Shown here in pieces: positions 17,589 to 27,138 of a stretch of 64,000 bases of DNA. A model generated the notes under the pieces. That model was not told the DNA's origin and ran no database searches. It worked only from the letters and a program-made list of their open reading frames with translations. The translations under genes and the position numbers were made by a program. The DNA is from an uncultured Chlamydiae bacterium (GTDB lineage Bacteria; Chlamydiota; Chlamydiia; Chlamydiales; Rhabdochlamydiaceae), in the NCBI GenBank assembly GCA_903824495.1, contig CAIJXB010000023.1, positions 1-64,000 on the forward strand, in the 5' to 3' direction. Positions within the stretch are counted from its first letter, which is position 1, and the number at the start of each line of letters is the position of its first letter.

Positions 17589-18695
17589 ATGATGCTCGCC
17601 GTTAATATCCTGTCTGAAGTTTTTGTCAGCGTTGATCAAGCTTATGATTATGTTCCTGTTTATAGCAGTGTAACAAATTTAATAGCACTTTTTCAAAAAT
17701 GTGTTATTTTTCCGCTTGTTAGCGATCTTGCTATTCGTGCGAATGCGTATTTATCGCACATAGATCAAAAGAGCTTTGCTCGATGTGTTATACTTCTCGT
17801 TCCCGTCCTTGGCAATATCGTTATAGCCCTTTATGATTACAGTATACTGCAAAGCTATGAGCGTGAAAAAGGAGCGTTGGAGTCTTATTTTCTTAGAGAG
17901 CACCAGCGTCGAGGCGACAGTCAGGAGGAGAGAAATCTACAGCGTTGGGTGCATAGACTATTCGATTCTGGGAGGGGGGATGTAGGAAGTAAAAGAGAGC
18001 AACTTTCTAATGTTTTAAAATACCTGAGATTTGCGGATCAAAATGAAGGCTTCAGAGTGCAGTTTGCTGCGATTATTCAAGATGCGAATACATCCTGTGA
18101 AGATCGCACGACTTTATCGTATCTGCATGTAGGAATTGCCTATCAAATGGCAACAATTGATTTGCATGATACAAAAGCCTTAGCTGATTTCATTAAAAGA
18201 GGCGATCTTTCTATGAAAAAGCTTGAAAAATGCGCGCGAGATCTCATTCGTGAGTCTCCTATGATCCCAGGAAGCGACAAACTTCGTGATGAGATCGAAG
18301 TATACCTTGCCTATCCTATTATGCTAAAACACAAATTGCATTTGCCAATCGATGTTGAAAGAATGTCATTCTTTGCTCTTAGTGGTGTGAGTTTAAATAA
18401 TCTAAATACAGCTTATGAGACAGTATCAGCAGAGTTAGCAAATGAAGAGGAGTTTTATCACTTCCTTGCGAGTCATGATAAATGGAATGAAGCTCTAGCT
18501 CTTAATCATCCCACAGAATACGCTGCTATCGGAGCTGCAAGAGACGAAGCTGTGGGAGTTGTAGAGGATCAAACTCTCCAGGTCGTAGGGGGAGATAGTA
18601 TTGACGATTTTGCTCAAGCTGACAGATACCATCAAATTAGGGCCACATACATAGCAAGTCTTGCAGAGTTAACTAAAGCTGTTCTTACGAGATAA
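17589..18695 (+). CDS. hypothetical protein, 368 aa
   Basis: The protein is not recognised. Two hydrophobic helices lie near the N-terminus (around residues 25-45 and 62-85, VILLVPVLGNIVIALYDY), followed by a soluble, mostly helical remainder rich in charged residues. This bipartite plan resembles chlamydial membrane-associated effector candidates. It begins 3 bases after brnQ with no clear ribosome-binding site, so translation may be coupled to brnQ. A short 67-codon open stretch without a start codon follows it. Confidence 0.6.
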   Translation: MMLAVNILSEVFVSVDQAYDYVPVYSSVTNLIALFQKCVIFPLVSDLAIRANAYLSHIDQKSFARCVILLVPVLGNIVIALYDYSILQSYEREKGALESYFLREHQRRGDSQEERNLQRWVHRLFDSGRGDVGSKREQLSNVLKYLRFADQNEGFRVQFAAIIQDANTSCEDRTTLSYLHVGIAYQMATIDLHDTKALADFIKRGDLSMKKLEKCARDLIRESPMIPGSDKLRDEIEVYLAYPIMLKHKLHLPIDVERMSFFALSGVSLNNLNTAYETVSAELANEEEFYHFLASHDKWNEALALNHPTEYAAIGAARDEAVGVVEDQTLQVVGGDSIDDFAQADRYHQIRATYIASLAELTKAVLTR

Positions 18696-18718
18696 AAATA
18701 GCAGCACGATTCTTTTAG

Positions 18719-18919
18719 CCTTTTTTATTATCTTTAAAGTCTATAGATCCTAATGGTTCTTCAGTAGAGAAGGATCTAGACGCTCTTTTTCCAAAAGACC
18801 CCATCCTATCTAAAGATCTTCTCTTAAAATTATTTACCGGAACACATCTCGACTTGCAGCTTGGTAATGATCCTAATTTTAAGCTTTTTGAAGAAGACTC
18901 AGATTTGGTAATTCTTTAG
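18719..18919 (+). pseudogene. start-less open frame, likely gene remnant
   Basis: Sixty-seven sense codons run between TAG at 18716 and TAG at 18917 with no usable start. The translation has ordinary protein composition (SIDPNGSSVEKDLDALFPKD, then LLKLFTGTHLDLQLGNDPNF). It looks like the 3' remnant of a decayed gene rather than random sequence. The original family is not recognised. Confidence 0.35.
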
Positions 18920-18943
18920 GATTTTAAAAGCAGGATCAAGAGC

Positions 18944-19780
18944 TTAGAACCGCTTGATCCTTCTATGGCAGTAAGGCTGCTTCCCTGTCTTTTCATAATA
19001 CCTTTGATGATATTCCTCGGCCGGATAGAAATATGAAGCAGGACGGATTTGTGTTTTCACGCTGCTTCCTAAAAGCTCTTTCACTTTCTGAGCGATTTTA
19101 CGTTGATGTTCTGTAAAGTAGAAAATAGCGGAGAGGTACTGAGGTCCAATATCTGGCCCTTGTCCATTTCCTTGAAAAGGATCGTGGATCTCAAAGAACG
19201 CTTTCACAAGAGTTTCATAGTTTACTTTCTCAGGGTCAAACAAAACTTCTACAGCCTCTATGTGGCCTGTAAGACCTGAGCAAACCTCTTCATAGTTAGG
19301 TGATGCTACATTACCGCCTATATAACCTGAGGTCACAGAAATCACCCCAGGAATCTCTTTCATCAAATGCTCTACGCCCCAAAAACAACCTCCAGCAAAA
19401 ATAGCTCTTGCAAAACCCTTTTCATCAACTGCTGAGATGAAACGCATGGAAAGGGAGTTGACGCAGTGGCGCACACTTTTACTTGTAAAACCTTCTCCTA
19501 AAAACACATGACCTAAATGTCCATGACATTTTGCGCAAATGATCTCTGTTCGCTCTCCATCAGCATCTGGTCTTTTAAGCACTGCATCTTTCACTTCTTC
19601 ATCAAAGCTAGGCCATCCACATCCAGATGAAAATTTAGAAGAAGAAAGGTACAGCGGCGCATCGCACTGTTTACATACATAAACACCTAGCTCATTTTCC
19701 ATTTCATTGCCGGGACGTTCTGTCCCTTTATGAAGAAGGATTTTTTCTTCATCAGGAGTAAGAGAGTGATAACGCTTCAT
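18944..19780 (-). CDS. msrAB: bifunctional methionine sulfoxide reductase MsrB-MsrA
   Basis: One chain repairs both methionine sulfoxide stereoisomers. Residues 1-about 120 are MsrB, with four zinc cysteines (36, 39, 82, 85) and catalytic Cys106 in RHCVNSL. Residues about 122-278 are MsrA with the GCFWG active-site motif at 131-135 and the signature regions GYIGG and YHQRYY. The B-A order is the reverse of the Neisseria PilB arrangement. No signal peptide is seen, so it is cytoplasmic. It is divergent from the WalJ-like hydrolase gene. Confidence 0.95.
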   Translation of the reverse strand: MKRYHSLTPDEEKILLHKGTERPGNEMENELGVYVCKQCDAPLYLSSSKFSSGCGWPSFDEEVKDAVLKRPDADGERTEIICAKCHGHLGHVFLGEGFTSKSVRHCVNSLSMRFISAVDEKGFARAIFAGGCFWGVEHLMKEIPGVISVTSGYIGGNVASPNYEEVCSGLTGHIEAVEVLFDPEKVNYETLVKAFFEIHDPFQGNGQGPDIGPQYLSAIFYFTEHQRKIAQKVKELLGSSVKTQIRPASYFYPAEEYHQRYYEKTGKQPYCHRRIKRF

Positions 19781-19874
19781 TTTGTCCTCAAAGTTTCAAG
19801 TGGCTACTTTCCCACTGTATACAATAGCGTCATTTTGCTAAAGTGTGCAGAAATAACGTTGGAGTTTTTTGTCT

Positions 19875-20648
19875 ATGAAAGGTTTTTGTCCACTTGCATC
19901 CGGTTCTAAAGGCAACTCTATCTATTTGGGAACAGAAAAGACAAAGATCTTGATCGATGCAGGGCTTTCTGTGAAAGATTTAACTGCGCGTCTTAAAGCT
20001 ATTAATGTAGATCTAGCAGAGATCGAAGCAGTTTTAATCACACATGAACACGGCGATCACATCAAAGGGCTTTCAGCCCTTTGTAGTAAACTCGGTATTC
20101 CTGTCTTTGCAAACAAAGAAACAGCTCAAGCAATCATCCCATCATGCAGAGAAATTCCCAAATTTAAAATTTTCTCAACAGGAGAAACATTCCAGTTTGG
20201 AGATGTTGAAATCCACCCTTTCAGCATCCAACATGACGCAATAGACCCCGTTGCTTTTACCTTTGAATTCGATGGTCTAAAAGTGGGACTTTGCGCCGAT
20301 CTTGGATTTGCTTCAAGTTTGGTGTTAAGTAGACTGCAGCTTTGCGACTATTTATACATTGAAGCGAACCATCAACCGTCTATGGTCTACTCAAGCAGCA
20401 GACCTATGGTTTATAAACAACGAGTACTGAGCCGTCAAGGACACCTATCGAATGAAGAATCAGCTCTTGTGATTTCCTCGGTCTATCACGAGAAGCTAAA
20501 GCATGTTTATTTAGCGCATCTATCATCTGAGTGCAACACTCCGGAGCTTGCCTTGAAAATTGTGGGGGAGATGCTGGAGAAAAATAGACAGAACACGAAA
20601 GTCTCTGTTGCAAGACAAGACGTTCCAAGTGAGCCTGTTATTTTCTAG
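19875..20648 (+). CDS. metallo-beta-lactamase-fold hydrolase, YycJ/WalJ type
   Basis: The start FCPLASGSKGNSIYLG and the zinc-binding motif THEHGDH (residues 56-62) identify the YycJ/WalJ subgroup of MBL-fold hydrolases, with further ligands in FSIQHDA, CADLG and AHLSSECN. Related proteins are implicated in nuclease-type DNA repair in Firmicutes. I used the ATG at 19875; a TTG six bases upstream would sit too close to the GGAG. The 3' end overlaps the convergent receiver-MBL gene by 4 bases. Confidence 0.88.
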   Translation: MKGFCPLASGSKGNSIYLGTEKTKILIDAGLSVKDLTARLKAINVDLAEIEAVLITHEHGDHIKGLSALCSKLGIPVFANKETAQAIIPSCREIPKFKIFSTGETFQFGDVEIHPFSIQHDAIDPVAFTFEFDGLKVGLCADLGFASSLVLSRLQLCDYLYIEANHQPSMVYSSSRPMVYKQRVLSRQGHLSNEESALVISSVYHEKLKHVYLAHLSSECNTPELALKIVGEMLEKNRQNTKVSVARQDVPSEPVIF

Positions 20649-21976
20649 TCGATAGCGATCATCATGCCATCATAAGCTAGTTGTATCAAACATTCATGAT
20701 GCAGATCTTCCATGACTCTGTGATGGTATTCGTGTTTGCCCAAAAGCTCTTCATCAGTATGTCTTGGATCATGGTGTGTGATGATCCACTTTTTGATTCC
20801 TGCTTTTTTAACTAAAATAGAGGCATTGGAGATTGAAGAGTGGCCCCAACCTTCACGGTCGAGATACTCTTCATCAGTATACTGCGCTTCATGGATCAGA
20901 AGATCACAGTCTGATAGAAAAGAAATTAAACTCTCATAAGGCTCAAATATTGAGCTTTTTTTCTCAGCCTGTTTGGCAGGGAGATGGTTTCCCATCAAAA
21001 ACTCATTATCGGTCACATATCCTATTTTTTTGCCGTTCATTTCAATTTTAAAGCAAAGGGTAGGTCCCGGATGGAACGAATAATGACTTGAAATGCTAAT
21101 ATTGCCAAAGTTTGCAGTCTGCTCATCTCTTAGGTCATGAAAGAAGATGGATGACTGAATGTCGTCAAGGCCGACAGGAAAGTAGGCGTAGGCTAGCATG
21201 TCGGAAAAAAGCTCTTTTGTAGATTTTTCAAAACCAACAGGAGACCAGATATGCACTTCCCTTCCCGGTTGATAGATCGGGTAGAAAAAGGGGAATCCTA
21301 GCAAATGGTCCCAGTGAGTGTGGCTTAAGAGAATGTCCATTCTTTTGGCTTCATGATCATGAAGGATATGTCCAAGACCTCGAATGCCAGAGCCAGCATC
21401 GATGATGACAAGGGTGTCTCCATTTCTCACTTCTAAACAAGGTGTATTGCCCCCAAAGCGCACATATTCAGAGCCTGCAACAGGATTAGAGCCCCTAGTT
21501 CCCCATAGTTTAAGATAGGTGGGGATTTTAGGCGGGGGTGTTGGAGGTGCTTTATAATGGGGCTCAGGCTTCTTTTGAGGGAAGGGAGCAGGGGCGAGAG
21601 TTCCGTCAAAAAAGAGCTGGATGAGGTGGAATAAATTTGCAGCTGTAAAGGGCTTTTCAAGAAAATACAAAGCGCCGGATTTAATAGCTGAGTGGTAGTT
21701 TTGTACCATGGGATGGAAGGATGTGAGGATCACTCCTATCTTTTTCATGGATTGATTGTTTTTAGTGGCCTTTAAGATCTCTAGTCCATGCATTCCGGGG
21801 AGCATGAGATCTACAATTAAAAGATCAGGTTCAAACGTCTTTATCTTTTCAAGACATTCATTTCCTGACTCTGCAATTTCTATCGTAAATTTCTCAGCTT
21901 TTGTATTCTTCTTTAAAGACTTCAAAAGCTCTAAAGAAGGATCTGCAATGAGGATTTTTTTCTTACCGCTCGGCAT
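20645..21976 (-). CDS. receiver domain fused to metallo-beta-lactamase-fold hydrolase
   Basis: Residues 6-125 form a CheY-like receiver: acidic site near residue 12, phospho-acceptor Asp56 in LLIVDLMLPG, and the conserved Lys of EKPF at 108. A proline-rich linker (APAPFPQKKPEP) follows. Residues about 152-443 are an MBL hydrolase with THWDH, LIHEAQYTDEEY and ITHHDPRHTDEE, the PhnP/RNase Z-like subgroup. The fusion suggests that phosphorylation regulates a phosphodiesterase-like activity, which is inference. No histidine kinase gene is adjacent. Confidence 0.9.
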   Translation of the reverse strand: MPSGKKKILIADPSLELLKSLKKNTKAEKFTIEIAESGNECLEKIKTFEPDLLIVDLMLPGMHGLEILKATKNNQSMKKIGVILTSFHPMVQNYHSAIKSGALYFLEKPFTAANLFHLIQLFFDGTLAPAPFPQKKPEPHYKAPPTPPPKIPTYLKLWGTRGSNPVAGSEYVRFGGNTPCLEVRNGDTLVIIDAGSGIRGLGHILHDHEAKRMDILLSHTHWDHLLGFPFFYPIYQPGREVHIWSPVGFEKSTKELFSDMLAYAYFPVGLDDIQSSIFFHDLRDEQTANFGNISISSHYSFHPGPTLCFKIEMNGKKIGYVTDNEFLMGNHLPAKQAEKKSSIFEPYESLISFLSDCDLLIHEAQYTDEEYLDREGWGHSSISNASILVKKAGIKKWIITHHDPRHTDEELLGKHEYHHRVMEDLHHECLIQLAYDGMMIAID

Positions 21977-22181
21977 TTAAAAGGCCTTTTTTCAGTTCAT
22001 GTGTCTTTATGCTCATATAACAGGAAAAAAAGATTATATTTCAATTTTTTCTTTATATCTGACTAAGGCCCCTAAAAATAACAAGCTAATTCTTTCGATT
22101 AATTATTTTTTTTATAGACATAAGTAATTTAAAATAAGGTAGAAGAGTCTTTGTTGACCATGTTCCGTCTTGACATTCTTT

Positions 22182-22225
22182 GTAATATGGGTTACGGTAA
22201 TGTGTATTACTGTAATATAGGTTAC
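22182..22225 (+). promoter_or_regulatory. three phased GTAA-N6-TTAC dyads upstream of the DUF234 ATPase
   Basis: GTAATATGGGTTAC (22182-22195), GTAATGTGTATTAC (22197-22210) and GTAATATAGGTTAC (22212-22225) are 14-base dyads repeated at an exact 15-bp period. The last ends 3 bases before the chosen ATG at 22229, so the array occupies the ribosome-binding-site region. No Shine-Dalgarno sequence is visible. An operator or an RNA-level control element is the simplest reading. Confidence 0.75.
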
Positions 22226-22228
22226 GAT

Positions 22229-23551
22229 ATGAAGTTCTATAATAGAGAAGAAGAGCTTTCGGAGTTAAAAAGCCTTTGGAAGCAAACAGATGGTAGCGGA
22301 AAGTTGACTGTTATAACAGGAAGAAGAAGGCTTGGAAAAACACTTCTTGCCACAGAATTTGCAAAAGAACATTCCTTTATTTACCTTTTTGTAGAAAAAA
22401 AGCCAGAAATATTGCTGTGCGAAGACTGGCTACTGCAACTTCGGCAAGAATTGCCTTTCCCAATAGTGGGGGAAATCAGACGATTTAAAGACCTGTTCAT
22501 GCTTCTTTTGGAGTATGCAAAAAAAGAAAAGATCATCGTGATTATCGATGAATTTCAAGAGTTCTATCATATTAATCCTTCGGTCTATTCGGAAATACAG
22601 AATTTATGGGATGCCTATAAAGCTAGCTGCCGTATGCTTTTAATAACGATTGGTTCTGTATATTCTCTTATGCATAAAATTTTCGAAGACTCAGGAGAAC
22701 CTCTTTTTGGAAGAGCAGATCGGATCTTACAGCTATCTCCTTTTTCTATCTCTACCTTGTCTTCTTTACTTAAAGATCATAATGTCTCAGCTCTTCAAGA
22801 GTTATTTGATTTTTATGTTCTTACTGGTTGCGTGCCTAAATATTTGGATCTTTTGATGACCAATGGCATCAAATCAAAAAATGATATTTTGGCGTTTATG
22901 CTTCGTGATTTTTCCCCTTTTTTAGAAGAGGGTAAGTATTCTTTAGTTGAAGAATTCGGAAAAGAATATGGTGCGTATTTTGCTATTTTAGAGCTCATGT
23001 CTGTAGGTAAAACATCGCGCTCAGAACTTGAGTCGATTCTGCAGCGTGATATAGGTGGATATCTTGAAAGGCTTGAAAGGAGCTATAGCCTTATTTATCG
23101 AATTGTTCCTCTCAATGAAAAGCCAGGTTCTCGGAGTATAAAATTTGCAATCAAAGATCCTTTTTTGAATTTTTGGTTCCGATTTATTTATAAAAATCGC
23201 AGCGCAATTGAACTTAAAAATTTTGATTATGTTCGTAAGGTCATTGATCGAGATTTTTCGGCATATGCAGGGAGATTTTTGGAAAGGTTCTTTTTAGAGC
23301 TCATTGCCAAACAAAAAAAATACAACTACTTGGGAACGTATTGGGAAGGAAAAAATCTTAATGAGATTGATATTGTTGGAATTAACGATTTAGATAAGGA
23401 ACTGCTTATTGCAGAAGTAAAAATAAATCCAAAAAAGCTCAATCTTTTCGATCTTCAGCTCAAAGCTCAGAATTTGATCAAACAATACCCAAACTACCGC
23501 GTTCAGTGGGCCGGGCTTTCTTTAGAAAACGCTAAAGAATATCTACAATGA
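22229..23551 (+). CDS. archaeal-type AAA ATPase with DUF234 nuclease-like domain
   Basis: Starting at MKFYNREEEL, a family-typical N-terminus, the protein has Walker A GRRRLGKT at 31-38, Walker B IIVIIDEFQEF near 105, and a C-terminal DUF234 domain. That domain contains YLGTYWEGKNLNEIDIVG and LLIAEVKIN, a PD-(D/E)XK nuclease-like D...ExK pattern. The frame is open back to 22151, but the extra 26 residues are encoded by the dyad repeats, so I exclude them. Such ATPases are widespread in archaea and patchy in bacteria, including environmental chlamydiae, suggesting transfer. Function is unproven; a mobile or selfish element is possible. Confidence 0.88.
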   Translation: MKFYNREEELSELKSLWKQTDGSGKLTVITGRRRLGKTLLATEFAKEHSFIYLFVEKKPEILLCEDWLLQLRQELPFPIVGEIRRFKDLFMLLLEYAKKEKIIVIIDEFQEFYHINPSVYSEIQNLWDAYKASCRMLLITIGSVYSLMHKIFEDSGEPLFGRADRILQLSPFSISTLSSLLKDHNVSALQELFDFYVLTGCVPKYLDLLMTNGIKSKNDILAFMLRDFSPFLEEGKYSLVEEFGKEYGAYFAILELMSVGKTSRSELESILQRDIGGYLERLERSYSLIYRIVPLNEKPGSRSIKFAIKDPFLNFWFRFIYKNRSAIELKNFDYVRKVIDRDFSAYAGRFLERFFLELIAKQKKYNYLGTYWEGKNLNEIDIVGINDLDKELLIAEVKINPKKLNLFDLQLKAQNLIKQYPNYRVQWAGLSLENAKEYLQ

Positions 23552-23590
23552 GGACCTTGTAGCAGCAAAGAAAGAAAATATTTCAATTTT

Positions 23591-23947
23591 TTAATTCTTA
23601 GACTGCTCTTTACTTTGTTGCCAAGAAATAAGGACGCAAGCGGCTCCAATGATAAAAAAGATCCCAGAGACGATGAAGAAGTTGAGAGTTTCGTGAGCTA
23701 AAAATTCTTTACAAAACCCATCTCCTGGAAGATCGGTAGCAATCAAAATTGTCTCTGTAGGAGAATAGGTGAATGCGTAAAATAAGAAGAGGGCGCTGAA
23801 GCCCAAAAGAATAAATCCTAAGACTTTAAGCCTTGATAGTAAAGAGCGTTCAATACGGCGTCGATTTTTCTTATTTTTCGATTGATCTTTAGCAGTCTCT
23901 TTATCGAGGTCTTTTTTTAAACGTTTAATCCAAGAAGAGATCTTCAT
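23591..23947 (-). CDS. small membrane protein, 118 aa
   Basis: The product has a strongly basic N-terminus (RLKKDLDKETAKDQSKNKKNRRRIERS) followed by two hydrophobic segments at about residues 44-63 and 88-108. The gene starts inside the last 23 bases of ftsK, so it is almost certainly translated from the same transcript. No family is recognised. It may be an FtsK-associated or cell-envelope protein. Confidence 0.65.
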   Translation of the reverse strand: MKISSWIKRLKKDLDKETAKDQSKNKKNRRRIERSLLSRLKVLGFILLGFSALFLFYAFTYSPTETILIATDLPGDGFCKEFLAHETLNFFIVSGIFFIIGAACVLISWQQSKEQSKN

Positions 23948-26282
23948 GCGCTGCGCTCCTCTCTTTTTTTGCTATGATTCTTCGGGGTTTGCTTCCTTCT
24001 TGCGCGCTGATAACTCCATTTGCTTCGAGCTCATCCATTAAAGAGGCGGCTCTTGCGTATCCGATTTTCAGCTTGCGCTGCAAGAAGGTCGTTGAAGCAT
24101 TTTGTGTGTCAACAACAATGGAAAGGGCTTGATCATACAAGCTGTCTTTTGGAGCCCCATCTTCTTTTTCTTCAGGGAAGAGATCTTCCCTTTTCATCTC
24201 ATCAAAGGATTTAATGAGGTAGTTAGGGGGAGCTTGACGAGAGATGAATGAGATGACTTCATTGATGTCTTCATCGCTTATGTAGGCTCCTTGAGCTCTG
24301 ACAAGCTGAGAGCTTCCAGGAGGAAGGAAGAGCATATCACCGTTTCCAAGCAAACTATCAGCTCCGTTATCATCTAAAATAATCTGAGAGTTCACCCTGC
24401 TTGCCACTTTAAAAGAGATCCTTGTTGGGAAGTTCGCTTTAATAAGGCCTGTGATCACCTCTCTAGAAGGGCGTTGGGTTGCGAGTATGAGGTGGATTCC
24501 TACAGCTCTTGCCATTTGAGCAATACGAGCTATCGGTGTTTCTAGATCAGAGCTTGAAACCATCATAAGATCCGCAAATTCATCGATGATTGCTACGATA
24601 GAAAACATCCGCTCAGGAATGGGAATGCTTAAAGAGGCTTCTAGTTCCTTATTCACTTGGCGGCTGTTGAAGGCATGAATATTACGGACTCCTAATTGTC
24701 TTAGCATCTCATAGCGCAAGGTCATTTCTTTAACAAGCCAGCTTAAAGCTGCATAGGCACCATGTGGTTCTGTGATTACAGGAGCAATGAGGTGAGGCAG
24801 TTTTGTGTATCCTGTGAGTTCCACTTTTTTAGGGTCTACAAGAAGGAGTTTAATTTCATCAGGTCTTGCATTCATGACAATCGACATCACAATGGTATTG
24901 ATACAGACGGATTTTCCAGAGCCTGTTGCTCCTGCAATGATACAGTGAGGCATCTTTGTTAAATCAGAGACTAGGTGATCACCATTGACTGTTTTTCCAA
25001 GTAAAACAGGGATGTGCAGTCTTTTGCCTTGAGTCTGATATGTTGAGAGCATCTCCTTAAAGCTTACTTCTTGAGGGAAGAGCGAAGGGATCTCAACGCC
25101 GACAGCGGCTTTTCCAGGAATGGGTGCAATGATACGAATCGACTTAGCCTGCAAGTTTAAAGCAATGTCGTTTTCTACGCCTGTGATCTTTTGTACCTTA
25201 ACTCCGATTGCAGGATGCACTTCAAAAGAGGTAATGGTAGGGCCTGAGTTGATTTCTCCCACTTTGGCCTCAATGCCAAAGCTCATCAAAGTCTCTTCTA
25301 AAATATCAGCTTGCCGCTTGAGCTCTTTTTTCAAAGAAGGGTGATCTACTTTTTTAGGACTTGTAAGAAGAGAAGGAGGTGGAATGACATATTCTTTGTA
25401 GTCACCATTATAGACCTTTTGCGCTTCGATCGCTTTTTCTTTTTTGGAAGGAGGGGAAAGCGCTTTTTTTACAGGCTCTACTACTGCTTTTCGAATGGGT
25501 TCTTCTTGTAGATCTATTTCCCTTTCTCGTTCTAAAGAAGGTTTGTTATATAAAGGTTTGATGGTAGGGGAAGTTTTTATTTGCAAAGAAGCTGCGATGG
25601 AGTGAACGGATTCAAAATGCGTTTCTTCTTCTTTTTCATTTTTAAAAGGCCATTTCCACTCCATACGAGAGAAAAATCCTCGAAGCGAATTTAAAAGATC
25701 AAACGCTTTAATATCAGTTAGAAGAAGAAAAGAAGTCAGCAGTGTAATAGAGAAGGTGATCGCAATCCCGACATCGCTGAGCATCCTTTGTAAGTTGAAA
25801 GTGGGAAGGTCTTTATAAAGGAAATAGATCGGAACGCCGCCCATATTGTGCCTTGTGTAGCGATGGGGGTAGGGGTGTTCAAAGAAGATCGATTCACTAT
25901 ATACTTTACGGGTCAAAAATTCCGGAAAAGGAAATCCTGATTCACTAAGTAAGTTTAAAAGAAGATTGAATGAAAACATGCAAAGAGAAAAATAAATGAT
26001 CTTTGCTTTGAAAGAGGGGATAGTCTCTTCTGCAAGAAGCTTCCATCCGGCCCAAAATAAAAAAGCGACGAAGCAAAAAGCGGGAAGCCCTAGCAGATAA
26101 GTTAAAGTGAATGAGATCCAGTATCCAATCAGCCCCATCCAATTATGTGAGGAAACATTTCCATCAAAGCTAAGGAGCGATAAAGTAAGAAATAGGCCCG
26201 CTCCTAAAAGAGCAAGTCCTTTGACCTCAGGATGAGAGGTTCCTGTTTTTTCTTTTTTAGGAGCAGGGGGCATTTTGGCCAT
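23925..26282 (-). CDS. ftsK: DNA translocase FtsK/SpoIIIE
   Basis: The 785-residue chain has four or five N-terminal membrane helices (residues 20-190), a charged linker, the alpha/beta translocase motor with Walker A GATGSGKS at 451-458 and Walker B FSIVAIIDEFADLM, and a C-terminal winged-helix gamma domain (about 715-775) containing RKLKIGYARAASLMDELEANGV. It pumps DNA during chromosome segregation and division. It lies 12 bases downstream of uppP on the same strand, behind tRNA-His. Confidence 0.96.
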   Translation of the reverse strand: MAKMPPAPKKEKTGTSHPEVKGLALLGAGLFLTLSLLSFDGNVSSHNWMGLIGYWISFTLTYLLGLPAFCFVAFLFWAGWKLLAEETIPSFKAKIIYFSLCMFSFNLLLNLLSESGFPFPEFLTRKVYSESIFFEHPYPHRYTRHNMGGVPIYFLYKDLPTFNLQRMLSDVGIAITFSITLLTSFLLLTDIKAFDLLNSLRGFFSRMEWKWPFKNEKEEETHFESVHSIAASLQIKTSPTIKPLYNKPSLEREREIDLQEEPIRKAVVEPVKKALSPPSKKEKAIEAQKVYNGDYKEYVIPPPSLLTSPKKVDHPSLKKELKRQADILEETLMSFGIEAKVGEINSGPTITSFEVHPAIGVKVQKITGVENDIALNLQAKSIRIIAPIPGKAAVGVEIPSLFPQEVSFKEMLSTYQTQGKRLHIPVLLGKTVNGDHLVSDLTKMPHCIIAGATGSGKSVCINTIVMSIVMNARPDEIKLLLVDPKKVELTGYTKLPHLIAPVITEPHGAYAALSWLVKEMTLRYEMLRQLGVRNIHAFNSRQVNKELEASLSIPIPERMFSIVAIIDEFADLMMVSSSDLETPIARIAQMARAVGIHLILATQRPSREVITGLIKANFPTRISFKVASRVNSQIILDDNGADSLLGNGDMLFLPPGSSQLVRAQGAYISDEDINEVISFISRQAPPNYLIKSFDEMKREDLFPEEKEDGAPKDSLYDQALSIVVDTQNASTTFLQRKLKIGYARAASLMDELEANGVISAQEGSKPRRIIAKKERSAAHEDLFLD

Positions 26283-26294
26283 AGTAGATCACAC

Positions 26295-27071
26295 TTAAAT
26301 AAAGTAAAGGGTTACGAGAGTTCCAAGGCTCAGAGCGTACCAAGCAAAAGGTTTTAGATTTCCTTTTTCTAAATACTCAATAGCTTTTTTTACGACAAAA
26401 AAACCGATCAAGAACGCAGATCCGAAAGCGGCAAAAAGACCAAAGAAAGGCACCGCTGTTTCTTGGTGTGCAAAAGAAGTCGCTTTTAAAAGCTCAATCA
26501 AATTCCCCCCAATCACCGTTGGAATGGATAGGAGAAAAGAAAAGCGAACCGCTTCTTTTGGACTCCACCCTAAAACACGAGCGCAAGAAATAGTTGCGGC
26601 GCTTCTAGAAATACCGGGAATTAAAGCTGCGGACTGGAGTGTGCCAATCATAAGTACATCTTTTATTTTTGGAGTTGCTGCTCTTACTTCGGATCTTGAC
26701 ATACGAAGGGATTGTCCTGCAAGGAGAATTAAGCCTGTACCGATCAAGCAAGGTCCTAAAAATTCCTGAGACGACGCTATGTCTCTTAAAGGTTTTAAAA
26801 GGAAATAGCAGGGGATCAAAGGGATCAAAGCTAAGAAAAAAAGAAGCATTTTCCTTGTGCTTTTTAAAATATCCCAGATGTCTTTCCTTAAAAAAAGCAT
26901 CAGGGCCATGAGAGTGCCTAAGTGGCAGCTTAAGTCCAAAAGAACAGATGAATCTGATTCTTGGACTTTGAGAAGAAATTTAGCGATTTTTAAATGAGCA
27001 GAAGAGCTGACAGGAAGAAACTCTGTAAATCCCTGTACAATTCCAAGTAAGATCGATTCTAAAAAAGACAT
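26295..27071 (-). CDS. uppP: undecaprenyl-diphosphatase UppP/BacA
   Basis: The 258-residue integral membrane enzyme dephosphorylates undecaprenyl diphosphate to recycle the lipid carrier. The signature motifs are GFTEFLPVSSSAHL near the N-terminus and PGISRSAATI near residue 165. The frame stays open to 27221, but the extra residues are a translation of the tRNA-His gene, so the start is the ATG at 27071 (MSFLESILLG). Its presence fits the reduced but real peptidoglycan cycle of chlamydia-like bacteria. Confidence 0.95.
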   Translation of the reverse strand: MSFLESILLGIVQGFTEFLPVSSSAHLKIAKFLLKVQESDSSVLLDLSCHLGTLMALMLFLRKDIWDILKSTRKMLLFFLALIPLIPCYFLLKPLRDIASSQEFLGPCLIGTGLILLAGQSLRMSRSEVRAATPKIKDVLMIGTLQSAALIPGISRSAATISCARVLGWSPKEAVRFSFLLSIPTVIGGNLIELLKATSFAHQETAVPFFGLFAAFGSAFLIGFFVVKKAIEYLEKGNLKPFAWYALSLGTLVTLYFI

Positions 27072-27138
27072 AAGATAAAGCCTCCTAGAGATAAAAATCG
27101 ATTGTAGTAATAGGAGGACTTTTCGACAAGTAAAGATG

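Noticed and set aside
22151..22228. Upstream start for the DUF234 ATPase
   Set aside because: The added 26 residues are encoded by the dyad repeats, and the family begins at the FYNREEEL region.
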